From positions 1 through 34,279 of the forward strand of contig JACQUA010000171.1 in assembly GCA_016210565.1 (NCBI GenBank): a DNA stretch of 34,279 bases. The letters run 5' to 3'. Below, one piece after another: positions 1 to 8,861 of this stretch. The notes beneath the pieces were generated by a model. It saw nothing but the letters and a program-made list of their open reading frames with translations. It was not told the DNA's origin and did no database searches. Every line of letters begins with the position of its first letter. The stretch's first letter is position 1. This DNA comes from Chloroflexota bacterium (GTDB lineage: Bacteria > Chloroflexota > Dehalococcoidia > JACQUA01). A program made the position numbers and the translations under genes.

Positions 1-28
1 CGCCCCAAGGACATCCCTTCATACTCCA

Positions 29-250
29 TTGTTCTGAAAATGTCACCCTGAGCGCAGTCGAAGGGTCTTTCGTCCGGCGCCCCACCTCGAAAGATTCTTC
101 GACTACGCTCGCTACGCTCGCTTCGCTCCGAATGACATCTTCATCGTTCATTGTCCCGACTCGTCGGGATGGCCGATTGTTTGTCATTCTAGCTGAGGGT
201 TATTCATATGTGTGTTCATTGGTGTGTCCCGGTGCATCGGGACTCCCCCG
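29..250 (+). repeat. Dispersed palindromic repeat, copy A, plus GC hairpins
   Basis: No gene is visible in bases 1-255. The stretch opens with a repeat whose two halves are partly inverted (GTCACCCTGAG...GAAGGGTC against GAAAGATTCTTCG...GAATGACAT). The same start recurs at 1379 and, inverted, near 14318. It is followed by a short hairpin at 154-169 with arms TCCCGAC/GTCGGGA and another at 226-243 with arms GTCCCG/CGGGAC. Such elements sit only between genes in this window, apart from one copy inside a broken toxin gene. Their mobility is unknown. Confidence 0.75.
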
Positions 251-255
251 GTGCG

Positions 256-1215
256 TCATGCCCTCTTTCTTATCACGTTTCGCTGAAGGGACCATCTGGC
301 GCTGAGGTACTCGCTGGCTTCAAAAAGTCCCTTCAATGTCTTGTATTGCGAGTCTTTGAGCTTGTCAACCCCGACCGCTTTGGCCGCCTCCAGGGCGGCG
401 ACCGGTCCGGCAATTGAATTCCCACCTTTCGCCAGCTTCTCCGACCAGATTCTGTCAAGCTCTCGTTCCCAGTCACCTGATTCCCGGGTTTGTTCCGATG
501 AGGATGATGTGGAATCAGCGAGTTCCACGACGACGTCCCCGCGTCCTCCCGGACGCTTCACTCTTACCGCCGGGGAGGCTTCAAGGTACCTGGTAAAGGT
601 CGAGTGCCCCAGCGCCCGGAAATCGAAACTCGGGTCAAGCCGCTGCATTGTCTGGTGAAGCCTGCTTCCCACCACCCTGCCTTCCTCATCCATTGTAGCC
701 TGTACCGCACGGACCAGCAGGGACTCACTCTTCTGTTCTCCACCGGGTTCTCCGGTTATCCTCACCTTCTTGCCCTGGTCCAGGTAGTAGTACCTGTCAC
801 AGGATATTACCAGGGTGCGCGGCGCCGTCGCCTGGCGCCCTGCGCCAATAACTATCTTCCCGGCCGCCCGCAGCTTGTTCACCAGGGGGATAAAATCACT
901 ATCCGAAGATACAATCACAAAAGTATCGATGGGGGATTGATGCAGCAACTCGATGGCGTCGATCGCCAGCCTGATGTCGCTCGAATTCTTACCTATCGGC
1001 CCTCCGTGGAACTGCTGGATGGGCTCTATTCCAAGCTCGAGAAGCTGATCACGCTTGTTGCCCGCATCAGACCAGTCGGCATAGGCTCGTTTGACAATGA
1101 TCCGTCCTACGTCGGATATCTGGTCGAATAGCCACTGGATGGAGTCCAGCCCGACGTTCTCGAAATCAATGAGAGCGGCTACCAGGCTTTCGGAGGCTTG
1201 TCTTGCGGTTTCCAT
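256..1215 (-). CDS. NYN-domain (LabA/MARF1-like) protein with OST-HTH domain
   Basis: This is a 319-residue predicted RNA-directed nuclease or RNA-binding protein. The N-terminal NYN (PIN-like) fold shows the expected acidic sites: ALIDFENVG (D17, N20), SSDIRLAIDA (D80, D86) and VSSDSDF (D105, D107). About residues 168-232 resemble an OST-HTH/LOTUS domain (LLVRAVQ...GSRLHQTMQRLDPSFDFRALG). A Ser/Glu-rich linker and a second helical C-terminal segment (about 255-319) follow. The ATG is fixed by AGGAGGTG eight bases upstream. The gene is monocistronic, with repeats on both sides. Eukaryotic LOTUS proteins bind RNA and G-quadruplexes; cleavage activity here is inferred from the conserved acids and is not shown. 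Confidence 0.85.
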   Translation of the reverse strand: METARQASESLVAALIDFENVGLDSIQWLFDQISDVGRIIVKRAYADWSDAGNKRDQLLELGIEPIQQFHGGPIGKNSSDIRLAIDAIELLHQSPIDTFVIVSSDSDFIPLVNKLRAAGKIVIGAGRQATAPRTLVISCDRYYYLDQGKKVRITGEPGGEQKSESLLVRAVQATMDEEGRVVGSRLHQTMQRLDPSFDFRALGHSTFTRYLEASPAVRVKRPGGRGDVVVELADSTSSSSEQTRESGDWERELDRIWSEKLAKGGNSIAGPVAALEAAKAVGVDKLKDSQYKTLKGLFEASEYLSARWSLQRNVIRKRA

Positions 1216-1378
1216 TTCTAATTCACCTCCTGTGAAAAATCGTTCTTGTCCAGATGAATGTTTTTCAGGTTCTGCGGCTGAGCCCTGTTATGGCATAAAA
1301 GGGTGAGCAGGAAAGTATGGACCAGCGGAGGGCTCAACCATGAATCAGTATTGTAGTGCGTTCCGTCAACTATTACAA

Positions 1379-1560
1379 TTGTTCTGAAAATGTCACCCTG
1401 AGCCGGAGCCCTGAGCGAAGCGAAGGGGCAGTCGAAGGGTCTTTCGTCCCGCGCCCCGCCCCGAAAGATTCTTCGACTACGCTCGCTGCGCTCGCTTCGC
1501 TCAGAATGACATTTTCATCCTTCATGGTGCGCCATCGGCGCATGGGTGATTGTTTCGCTG
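1379..1560 (+). repeat. Dispersed palindromic repeat, copy B
   Basis: The start (GTTCTGAAAATGTCACCCTGAG) matches the copy at 29, and the right part (AGAATGACATTTTCATCC and onward) matches the inverted copy near 14105-14190. The right part holds a hairpin with arms TGCGCC/GGCGCA at 1528-1542, where copy A has TCCCGAC/GTCGGGA. The stem is preserved although its sequence differs. No gene is seen in 1216-1849 apart from these repeats and the promoter. Confidence 0.8.
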
Positions 1561-1640
1561 GTCACGGTTCCAGCGGATGGTCGGAGAAACCCGGCCCGGG
1601 GACCCCGGGTGCGGCGTCCCGCGATGGCACGGCTGTCTTG

Positions 1641-1710
1641 TCCGGCTGGTCTGCGTCCCCACCCGCAGAACTGAGGCTGCCCACTACAACCGCCGACGAC
1701 GTGCATAAAA
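1641..1710 (-). repeat. Partial copy of the MITE-like element at 8044-8171
   Basis: The block from CTGCGTCCCCACCCGCAGA to GTGCATAAAA matches, with scattered differences, the reverse complement of about 8056-8106. Only one side of the element is present and the second inverted terminus is missing, so this reads as a truncated or diverged copy. Confidence 0.6.
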
Positions 1711-1748
1711 TAGCCTTAACTACGGAACCCAATAAGCCAAATGGAGCA

Positions 1749-1778
1749 TTGACACGGCGGATTGCGTGTTTCTATAAT
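1749..1778 (+). promoter_or_regulatory. Sigma-70-type promoter of the PAS kinase
   Basis: A perfect TTGACA (1749-1754) and a perfect TATAAT (1773-1778) are separated by 18 bases. Transcription would start near 1785, leaving a leader of about 65 bases before the ATG at 1850. It is the closest match to consensus in the window. Confidence 0.8.
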
Positions 1779-1849
1779 CTAAGCCAGGTGCAACGGAAAC
1801 CCCATTTACCTGCGCGGTTGCAGGACGTTTGCCCTGGAGGAGGGGCAAC

Positions 1850-4800
1850 ATGGATAACAGGAACAAAACAAAGCGGCCTCCAGCACCACCAGGCAGTAAG
1901 CACAGGCGCCGCTTCAAGTCAAGAAGCAGCCCAACGGACATCGTCGCGTCAGGCCTGGACCGGGTTCTGGATTCCCTGTGCGAGCAAGTCATCTTCCAGG
2001 ACGTTGCCCACCGCATAGTTCGGGCGAACAAAGCCTCCGCCGATGCGGCCGGTCTGGCCCCGGAAGAGCTGGCAGGACGGTACTGTTTCGAGGCGCTGCA
2101 CGGTCTCAAACAACCTGCCCCGGACTGTCCGGTGGAAAAAGCGCGTCGGACCGGGAAACCACAGACCGCCGAGATTACCGGTCCGGATGGCAGGACCTGG
2201 CTCATCCGCGGCAGCCCGGTGCTCAATGCCGACGGAAACGTCGCTGGTTTCACCGAGACCGTCACGGAAATAACGGACCGAAAACGGACCGAGGACGGGC
2301 TGCGGAAGTCAGAGGAGAAATACTCGTGCCTCGTCGAGCGGAGCAATGATGGCATCATCATCATCCAGGACGGCCGGCTTGTCTTCGCCAATGCCAGGAT
2401 GGTAGAAATGACCGGTTTTCCATCGGAAGAAGTCCTCGGCAAGCCATTCCCGAATCTTGTTGCGCCGCAGGACAGGAGCGCGATGGCAGACAGGTATGAG
2501 GGGAGAATCGCCGGAGAAGCCGTGGCGGACCGGTATGAAGCTGAAATAGTCAGCAAGAAGGGTGAGAACATTCCGGTCGAGATCAACGCCAGACTGATTG
2601 AACACGAAGGCAGGCCGGCGGTGATGGCGATCCTCCGGGACATGACCGAGCACCGGCGCATGGAGGAGGCGCTCAAGCGCCTGAGTATTAAATACGAGAC
2701 GCTGCTCCAGGCCGACCCGGACATCATTATGGAGGTTGACACTAACAAGGTCTACACCTGGGCTAATAAGGCCGGCTACGAATTTTTCGGCGATGATGTC
2801 ATAGGGAAGGAAGCTGCCGATTATTTCGTAGGGGAACAGGATACCTACGATATCGTGGAGCCTGTCTTCAAGGGCTACTACGATGTGATATACGTGGAGA
2901 GCTGGCAGACAAGGAAAGACGGGGAGAAACGGCTTCTGGCCTGGTGGTGCCGCGAGCTTAAAGGCCCGAGTGGTGAAGTCAGGGGAGCACTATCAGCAGC
3001 ACGAGACATTACGCAGTCTAAACGCACAGAGGAAGCCCTACGGCAATCGGAAGAAAAATACAGGACCATTGTGGAAAACGCCACCGACCTTATTTTCATG
3101 ATCGGCAGGGACGGCAGGGTATTATCGGTGAATGCCGCCGGAGCGCGTTTTCTGCATAAGGACCCCGGGGAAATAACAGGCAAAACGGTCTTTGAGCTAT
3201 TCCCGGCGGAGACGGTAAAACGGTTTGCCGGAAAACTGAACAAAGTATTTGAAACAGGATTGCCCATGGTCGAAGAAAGCGGCCTGGCCATAGGCGAAGA
3301 CGAGAGCTGGCTCAGGACCAGCCTCAGCCCGGTAAGAAACCCTGCGAATAAAGTGGTGGCTGTAATCGGCGTGTCCAGGGACATCACCGGACCCAGGCGC
3401 ATGGAAGAAGCGCTGCGCCGGAGCGAAGCCGGCCTCCGGCTGGCCCAGGCCACGGCAAAGATTGGAAGCTGGGAGCTGGACCCGCTGACCGGGGCGCGTT
3501 TCTGGTCTGAAGAGATGTTCCGCCTCCTGGGGCTCGACCCTGACGCCGGCCCCTCGACTGGCGACGAAGGATTGGAACGGCTGCACCCGGATGACCGGGG
3601 CGTCAGAGAGGAGGTCCTGGCGCGCGTCCTGCGCGGCGGCGGTCCGGAAACCTTTGAGCTGCGTACCGACCCGGCCCTGGGTCCCGCGCGGACGTTCACC
3701 GGCCGTGTCACTGCCGTCCGCGACCCCGGAGGCCGCGTCACCAGGCTGGCGGGCACGCTGCAGGACATCACCGAACGCAAGCTGGCGGAGGAGGCGCTGC
3801 GCGAGAGCGAGGATCGCTTCCGGACACTGATCACAGCCTCCCCCGACGGCATCTCCGTAACAGGGGCAAATGGTCTCATCAATTATGCCTCGCCAAGGGT
3901 CGCGCAACTCTTTGGTTACCAGGACGTGAGCGAAATTGTCGGCGCTTCACCACTGGATTCGGTCATCCCGGAAGACCGTGAACGAGCACGCCTCAATATC
4001 GGGAAGATACTGCGTGGAGATTATATCGGGCACAATCAGTATCGCCTGCTGAGAAAGGATGGCACATGGTTCTGGGGTGAAATCAATTCGGCAGTCATAA
4101 AGGATGATAAAGCCAACCCCACCGGTTTCATCGCCATCATCCGTGATATCACCGAACGCAAGCGGATAGAGAAGGCGCTTGAGGAGAGCGAAGAGCGGTA
4201 CCGGCGACTGTATGATGAAGCGCCGGTCGGCTACATCTCCGTCAGCAGGAATGGCTCCCTCCTCCAGGCTAACGGCAGGGCCTGCGAGATGTGCGGCTAC
4301 AGCGTGGACGAGCTTGCCGGCCGGAGAATCCTGGACCTGTTCCCGGAGACGCCGGAAACCCGGGCCACGGCAGACGCCCTTGCCAGGGGGCTATCGGCCG
4401 GACGGGAGTGGCGGGGCGAGTCACAGCTATTGCGCAAAGGCGGCAGCCCGGTCTGGGCCGATGTGAGCATACGCCCCATTGCGGATGCGGCCGGAGAAGT
4501 CGTGGGGGCATTCGCGGTCCTGACAGACGTCACCGAACGCAAGCGAGCGGAGCAGGCGCTGCGGGCATCGGAACAGAACTTCCGCAGTTCCCTGGAAGGT
4601 TCGCCGCTGGGCATCCGCATCGTCAATGCCGCCGGCGATACACTCTACGCCAACCAGGCTTCGCTGGACATCTATGGCTATGATAGTCTCGATGAGCTCA
4701 ACGCCACACCGGTGTCGCGCCGTTACACCCCGGAAAGCTATGCGGCCCACGTGGAACGGAGCGAGAGAAGAAAGCGGGGAGAGCCGGTACCGGCCAGCTA

Positions 4801-6502
4801 CGAAATAAGCATCATTCGCAAGGACGGCGGCGTCCGGCGCCTGGTCGCCTCCCGCACGGAAATCGAATGGGACGGCCAGCCGCAATTCGAGGTGATATAT
4901 CAGGACGTCACCGAGCGCAGGCAGGCGGAGGCGGCCCTCAAAGAGTCGGAGATGCTCCTGGAGGCCATCCTGGACGTATCCAATAAGGCAGGAGAGGTCC
5001 TGGTGTTCAACCAGGACGTGGGCGGACGGGAGGCTGCCATCGTCTTCTCGAACCAGGCCCTGCCCCGGATGACCGGCTACGCCCGGGACGAGTTGCAGCG
5101 TATGTCTCTCTTCGACATCATCGGCGAAGGCGACCGCGACGCCGTGAAAGAAAGATACCGGAGGCGCCTGCGGGGCGAGACGCTGCCCGGCTCCATACAG
5201 TTTTCCGCAAAGCGCAAGGACGGGACGAGCGTGCCCACCGAGGCAGTGGCCGGGGTCACCAGCTATCATGGACTGCCCGCAGTGGTGGCAGTGTGGAGGG
5301 ACATCACCGGACGCAAACGGGCCGAGGAGGAAATGCGGGAGAGCCACCGGCGGCTCGAGGCGGCGCAGGCGCAGCTCCTGGCCACCCAGCGGCAGGTCAT
5401 ACAGCAGGAGCGGCTGCGCGCCCTGGGGCTCATGGCCAGCGGCATCGCCCACGACTTCAACAACTACCTCACAGGAATCCTGGGGTTCTCCGAGTTGCTG
5501 CTGGTCGCTCCCGGAATCAGGGATGACAAAGACGAATCCCTGCGCTGTCTGAAGCAGATACACGACGCCGCCGGGGGCGCCGCCGACGTGGTACGCCGCC
5601 TCAGACAGTTCTACCGGCCCACGGATGAGACCGAGCCCTTCCATCCTGTCCACCTGGACAGGCTCATTGAGGAGGTCGTCAGCTTGAGCCGCCCCAAATG
5701 GGAGGGCCAGTCCCAGGAACAAGGAATCCAGATACAGGTCAAAACCGAAACCGCGCCGGTGTGCGAAGTCATGGGCGTGGAGGCAGACCTCCGGGAGGCG
5801 TTCATCAACCTGCTTTTCAACGCGGTGGACGCCATGCCCCGGGGCGGCGTGGTTACCTTCTGCTGCCGTCCGGCGGACGCGAACCTGGCAGTCATCATCA
5901 GCGACACCGGCGCCGGCATGACCCCGGAGGTCCTGGACCGGTGCCTCGAGCCGTTCTTTACGACCAAGGGTGAAAAAGGCACCGGCCTGGGTCTATCCCT
6001 GGTCCACGGCATTGTACAACGGCACGGAGGGAAGCTGACCATTGACAGCAAGGTGGGGGAGGGAACAACCGTCACGATGTACCTCCCTGTGGCTGTGGCA
6101 GAGGTCTCGCAACCAGTGATGGACCTGGCAGCCCGGCAATCCCTTTTGCTGCGTGTACTCGTAGCGGACGACGAGGAGGTCGTGCGAGAGGTCGTCAGCC
6201 GGTTCCTGCTCCTGGACGGTCATGCGCCGGAGGCGGTGAGCGCCGGCGCGGAGGCGCTGCGCCGCCTGGGAACAGGCAAGTTTGACCTCCTGATAACGGA
6301 CAGAGCGATGCCGGACATGAACGGGGACGAACTGGCGCGGGCCGCCAGAGCGCTCTACCCGGGTCTGCCGGTCATCTTGCTGACCGGGTTCGGGGACAAG
6401 ATGAACGTGATGGGAGAAAAGGTGCCCGGCGTGGACGTGGTGCTGGCCAAACCGGTCACGCTGGAGGCCCTGCGGGAGGCCATCGAGCAGGCCTGCGGGT
6501 GA
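1850..6502 (+). CDS. Soluble multi-PAS hybrid sensor histidine kinase with receiver domain
   Basis: This is a 1550-residue phosphorelay sensor. Nine PAS units are visible, each closed by a D[IVM]T-type linker (most often DITERK) at about residues 138, 264, 385, 511, 639, 765, 892, 1018 and 1150, a period of about 126. A HisKA-type dimerisation helix follows with phospho-His H1201 (GIAHDFNNYLTG). The ATPase domain shows an N box (NLLFNAVDAM), G1 (DTGAGM), F (EPFFTTKG) and G2 (GTGLGLS). A C-terminal receiver carries phospho-acceptor D1484 (LITDRAMPDMN) and K1534. No membrane segment or signal peptide is seen, so the signal is probably cytoplasmic. The first PAS has a CFEALHG...PDCPV cysteine pair seen in many anaerobe PAS kinases. 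ATG 1850 is chosen for its GGAGGAGG; a TTG seven codons upstream lacks one. No partner regulator lies nearby. Confidence 0.92.
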   Translation: MDNRNKTKRPPAPPGSKHRRRFKSRSSPTDIVASGLDRVLDSLCEQVIFQDVAHRIVRANKASADAAGLAPEELAGRYCFEALHGLKQPAPDCPVEKARRTGKPQTAEITGPDGRTWLIRGSPVLNADGNVAGFTETVTEITDRKRTEDGLRKSEEKYSCLVERSNDGIIIIQDGRLVFANARMVEMTGFPSEEVLGKPFPNLVAPQDRSAMADRYEGRIAGEAVADRYEAEIVSKKGENIPVEINARLIEHEGRPAVMAILRDMTEHRRMEEALKRLSIKYETLLQADPDIIMEVDTNKVYTWANKAGYEFFGDDVIGKEAADYFVGEQDTYDIVEPVFKGYYDVIYVESWQTRKDGEKRLLAWWCRELKGPSGEVRGALSAARDITQSKRTEEALRQSEEKYRTIVENATDLIFMIGRDGRVLSVNAAGARFLHKDPGEITGKTVFELFPAETVKRFAGKLNKVFETGLPMVEESGLAIGEDESWLRTSLSPVRNPANKVVAVIGVSRDITGPRRMEEALRRSEAGLRLAQATAKIGSWELDPLTGARFWSEEMFRLLGLDPDAGPSTGDEGLERLHPDDRGVREEVLARVLRGGGPETFELRTDPALGPARTFTGRVTAVRDPGGRVTRLAGTLQDITERKLAEEALRESEDRFRTLITASPDGISVTGANGLINYASPRVAQLFGYQDVSEIVGASPLDSVIPEDRERARLNIGKILRGDYIGHNQYRLLRKDGTWFWGEINSAVIKDDKANPTGFIAIIRDITERKRIEKALEESEERYRRLYDEAPVGYISVSRNGSLLQANGRACEMCGYSVDELAGRRILDLFPETPETRATADALARGLSAGREWRGESQLLRKGGSPVWADVSIRPIADAAGEVVGAFAVLTDVTERKRAEQALRASEQNFRSSLEGSPLGIRIVNAAGDTLYANQASLDIYGYDSLDELNATPVSRRYTPESYAAHVERSERRKRGEPVPASYEISIIRKDGGVRRLVASRTEIEWDGQPQFEVIYQDVTERRQAEAALKESEMLLEAILDVSNKAGEVLVFNQDVGGREAAIVFSNQALPRMTGYARDELQRMSLFDIIGEGDRDAVKERYRRRLRGETLPGSIQFSAKRKDGTSVPTEAVAGVTSYHGLPAVVAVWRDITGRKRAEEEMRESHRRLEAAQAQLLATQRQVIQQERLRALGLMASGIAHDFNNYLTGILGFSELLLVAPGIRDDKDESLRCLKQIHDAAGGAADVVRRLRQFYRPTDETEPFHPVHLDRLIEEVVSLSRPKWEGQSQEQGIQIQVKTETAPVCEVMGVEADLREAFINLLFNAVDAMPRGGVVTFCCRPADANLAVIISDTGAGMTPEVLDRCLEPFFTTKGEKGTGLGLSLVHGIVQRHGGKLTIDSKVGEGTTVTMYLPVAVAEVSQPVMDLAARQSLLLRVLVADDEEVVREVVSRFLLLDGHAPEAVSAGAEALRRLGTGKFDLLITDRAMPDMNGDELARAARALYPGLPVILLTGFGDKMNVMGEKVPGVDVVLAKPVTLEALREAIEQACG

Positions 6503-6711
6503 AGGCATGGACCCCAGCGCAGCAGCGGCCCACAGCCCTCGTAGCTGACATCTCTCTCCTGGCGCTGCCCGGAGAAGGGCGCCGGGCTGCTGAATCCCGG
6601 ACAGTCGGGACGACCGAGAAGCTGGTTACTCTTGCAGACAGTTCAACTGATCCAGTCCTCCGTTTGACGGCTGCTAATACGGACGCAGTAATAGATGGCG
6701 CATCGACGAAG

Positions 6712-6747
6712 CCGTAGCGGCTTGATTCATCAAGCCGCTACGGTTTT
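6712..6747. terminator. Bidirectional terminator between convergent genes
   Basis: A perfect 14-bp stem (CCGTAGCGGCTTGA, loop TTCA) is followed by TTTT on the plus strand. It lies between the kinase and the convergent MFS gene. The rest of 6503-6776 shows no gene. Confidence 0.75.
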
Positions 6748-6776
6748 GGCATGCCGCATGATTTAGTGCGTTTGTA

Positions 6777-8024
6777 TTAGTCAGTGTGGTAGCGGTACCG
6801 CCTTATGCGGGGGAGAAGGCGCCAGACCGCTATCACAAACAGAACAGAGAGCACCCCGCCAACCAGCATCGTCTGTCCTGCTCCGATGATGGCGGATAGC
6901 ATGCCCACCTCAATCTGTCCCAGGTTGTTAGCACCCATGGCTGCAAGACTGCGGAAAGAGGAGGCACGCCCTAGCATAGGTTCGGGGGTAGTGAGTTGAA
7001 CAATTGACAGGCGCATGGTCACGCTCACCGCGTCCGTCATGCCAAGGACTCCGACAATGATCAGGCCCAGGAGGAAGTTTCTGTTGAGGCCGAAGGCGAT
7101 GAGGAAGACGGCATACACCAGGGTTGTCACCAGAACTAACAGCCCCTTCCGAGAGACCCGGCCGGCGCAGAACACGGTCAAGGTGCCGATAATGCCGCCT
7201 ACGGCATTGGCGGCGTTCAACAGTCCTGTGCCTGTGGCCCCAAGCCCGTAAAGCTGGTGTGCGAACAGGGGGAAGAGCTGCCGGTAGAAGCTTACTACCG
7301 TAACCCCAATATCGAGGACATAGAGGCCCGGTAGCAGCGGATGGTGCATCACAAACAGAGCCCCTCCCTTTAACGATTCCCATGTGCTCTGGCGAGAGAC
7401 CATATCTGGTTTTCCTGAAGCTCCAATTAGCAGCGGCAAAACCACGCTGGACAGGCTGATGCCGGCGCCGACGCCAAAAGCCATGGTTATCCCCAGGCGG
7501 TCAAAGACCTGCCAGAAGACAATAGGGGCAACGACTGTAGCCAGTTGCGACGTGACCTGGAGCGTAGTGACCGCGTGCGTCAATAGACTCCGGGGTACCA
7601 CCCTGGGCAACATGGCCGGGCGGGCCGAGCCGCCCAGCATGCTCACTATACCTGAGACCCCTGTTACAGCGAAGATGTGCCAGGGTCGCAAGGCATCACC
7701 GGCAGCCAGGATAGTCAGCAGTACAAGCAACAATGTGCCGACTGCCTGGGTCAGTACCATCAGCTTCTTACGGTCTACACGGTCGGCCAGCAACCCACCG
7801 TAAAGAGCCATAGGTAGCTGCACGAACTGCACAACGCCAAGTAAGCCCAACTGTGCCGCGGATCCAGTCGTATCATACAGCCACTGTGCACTGATAAGTG
7901 TACGCAGAAGCGTCGAGACGGTCATCGCTACCCCGCTCGACCAGAGGAGGAAGAAGTCCAGACAGGCAAACACTGCCCACGGTGAAACCTTCGCCCGGCC
8001 AGCCTGAGGGACTGAATCAGACAT
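6777..8024 (-). CDS. MFS transporter, EntS/MFS_3-like exporter
   Basis: This 415-residue membrane protein has about 12 hydrophobic segments, the usual major-facilitator length. The loop between TM2 and TM3 has the MFS signature GGLLADRVDRKKLM, and the central half shows a weaker repeat of it (GRVSRKGLL). The overall pattern fits the MFS_3 group that includes enterobactin exporter EntS and macrolide pumps; the substrate cannot be told from sequence. It is convergent with the kinase. A TATAAT ends only eight bases before the ATG, so the mRNA may be leaderless. The MITE-like element sits immediately upstream and may have altered its promoter. Confidence 0.87.
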   Translation of the reverse strand: MSDSVPQAGRAKVSPWAVFACLDFFLLWSSGVAMTVSTLLRTLISAQWLYDTTGSAAQLGLLGVVQFVQLPMALYGGLLADRVDRKKLMVLTQAVGTLLLVLLTILAAGDALRPWHIFAVTGVSGIVSMLGGSARPAMLPRVVPRSLLTHAVTTLQVTSQLATVVAPIVFWQVFDRLGITMAFGVGAGISLSSVVLPLLIGASGKPDMVSRQSTWESLKGGALFVMHHPLLPGLYVLDIGVTVVSFYRQLFPLFAHQLYGLGATGTGLLNAANAVGGIIGTLTVFCAGRVSRKGLLVLVTTLVYAVFLIAFGLNRNFLLGLIIVGVLGMTDAVSVTMRLSIVQLTTPEPMLGRASSFRSLAAMGANNLGQIEVGMLSAIIGAGQTMLVGGVLSVLFVIAVWRLLPRIRRYRYHTD

Positions 8025-8032
8025 GTTCCCTC

Positions 8033-8038
8033 ATTATA
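8033..8038 (-). promoter_or_regulatory. -10 box just upstream of the MFS gene
   Basis: TATAAT on the minus strand is separated from the ATG by only eight bases. No good -35 is seen; 17-18 bases upstream falls inside the inverted-repeat element. A start 6-8 bases downstream of the box would coincide with the start codon. Confidence 0.45.
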
Positions 8039-8043
8039 CGTTA

Positions 8044-8171
8044 AACCCAGATTATGCACCGGCGCGGGTGGTGTAGTGCACAGCTTCAGCTCTGCGGGTG
8101 GGGACGACGACCACCCCGGCAAGGCTAAAGCCATTCGCTACACCCCACCCCGCCCATGCATAATCCGGGTT
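8044..8171. mobile_element. MITE-like inverted-repeat element (about 128 bp)
   Basis: The ends are near-perfect inverted repeats, AACCCAGATTATGCA at 8044-8058 and TGCATAATCCGGGTT at 8157-8171 (14 of 15 pair). The homology continues inward (GGGTGGTGTAG against CTACACCCCACCC). There is no coding capacity. A partial copy lies at 1641-1710. No clear target-site duplication is visible. The family assignment is an inference from structure alone. Confidence 0.6.
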
Positions 8172-8363
8172 CAATCAAACGTGTTAGATCAATATCCAGT
8201 AATGGACTTTCCTGTCAACAGAAGAATCAACAGCGATACGGCAAAAGTCGTATTCCCCTGGCAGGCGATGATGGTACTATAGTCACCGACAAAGCGGCAT
8301 GCATTCCGAAGAATGGGGTGGAGCCTGGTCGGGCAATATACATCGGGAGCAAAGTCGTAGCAG

Positions 8364-8369
8364 TATAAT
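8364..8369 (+). promoter_or_regulatory. Possible -10 box of the small secreted protein
   Basis: TATAAT lies 40 bases before the ATG at 8409. No convincing -35 is present at 16-18 bases upstream, so this is only a candidate. The rest of 8172-8408 shows no gene. Confidence 0.35.
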
Positions 8370-8408
8370 CTGCATGACTTCTCAATTCAGTCGAACTAAA
8401 GGAGTTCA

Positions 8409-8861
8409 ATGAAAACAAAGAGGCTTGGTTTACTGGGGATTAGTTTGTTGCTGGGTCTGGCTGCCATTATTGCGGCCACAACATTGGCGGCGACCAACTC
8501 AAGAGTCCAGGGTGCTACCCCGGCCAAAAATGAAGCCGTGCTGCGGCTCAACATAGGTGATCCCGACTTCGATCTACTCCGCATCAGCGTGGCCGACATT
8601 GTTAAGGCAATCCGCGCTGGTGCTAGTATCGGCTCCAGCGGTAATGACGGCTTCGCCGTCGACTCCTTCTTCGACATCACGTACAGGGCCGGTCTCCCCG
8701 GGAGCACCGAAGGTGGTGTTGTGAATGTTGAAATACGCGCCGTACCCAATAATCCTGATATGAATCCTGGGACGGTCATAGACGGCGTCCACGCTAAGAT
8801 CACCGCGCTTCTACGTCACAGGCCCAGGGAATTCGCGGGGCACGTCACTCTCATAAAGTAG
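8409..8861 (+). CDS. Small secreted or membrane-anchored protein of unknown function
   Basis: This is a 150-residue protein I do not recognise. Residues 1-28 form a basic start plus hydrophobic stretch (MKTKRLGLLGISLLLGL), typical of a Sec signal or single anchor. No lipobox cysteine is present. The mature part (about 35-150) mixes short beta-like runs (VLRLNIGD, GGVVNVEIRAV) with a helical stretch (ISVADIVKAIRAG) and has no recognisable catalytic motif. The start is supported by AAGGAG seven bases before the ATG. It stands alone between an inverted-repeat element and a stretch that looks like decayed coding DNA; whether the two were once one gene is unknown. Confidence 0.6.
   Translation: MKTKRLGLLGISLLLGLAAIIAATTLAATNSRVQGATPAKNEAVLRLNIGDPDFDLLRISVADIVKAIRAGASIGSSGNDGFAVDSFFDITYRAGLPGSTEGGVVNVEIRAVPNNPDMNPGTVIDGVHAKITALLRHRPREFAGHVTLIK

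Noticed and set aside
1829..1849. Upstream TTG start for the PAS kinase
   Set aside because: The strong GGAGGAGG lies between it and the ATG at 1850, so the ATG is the real start.
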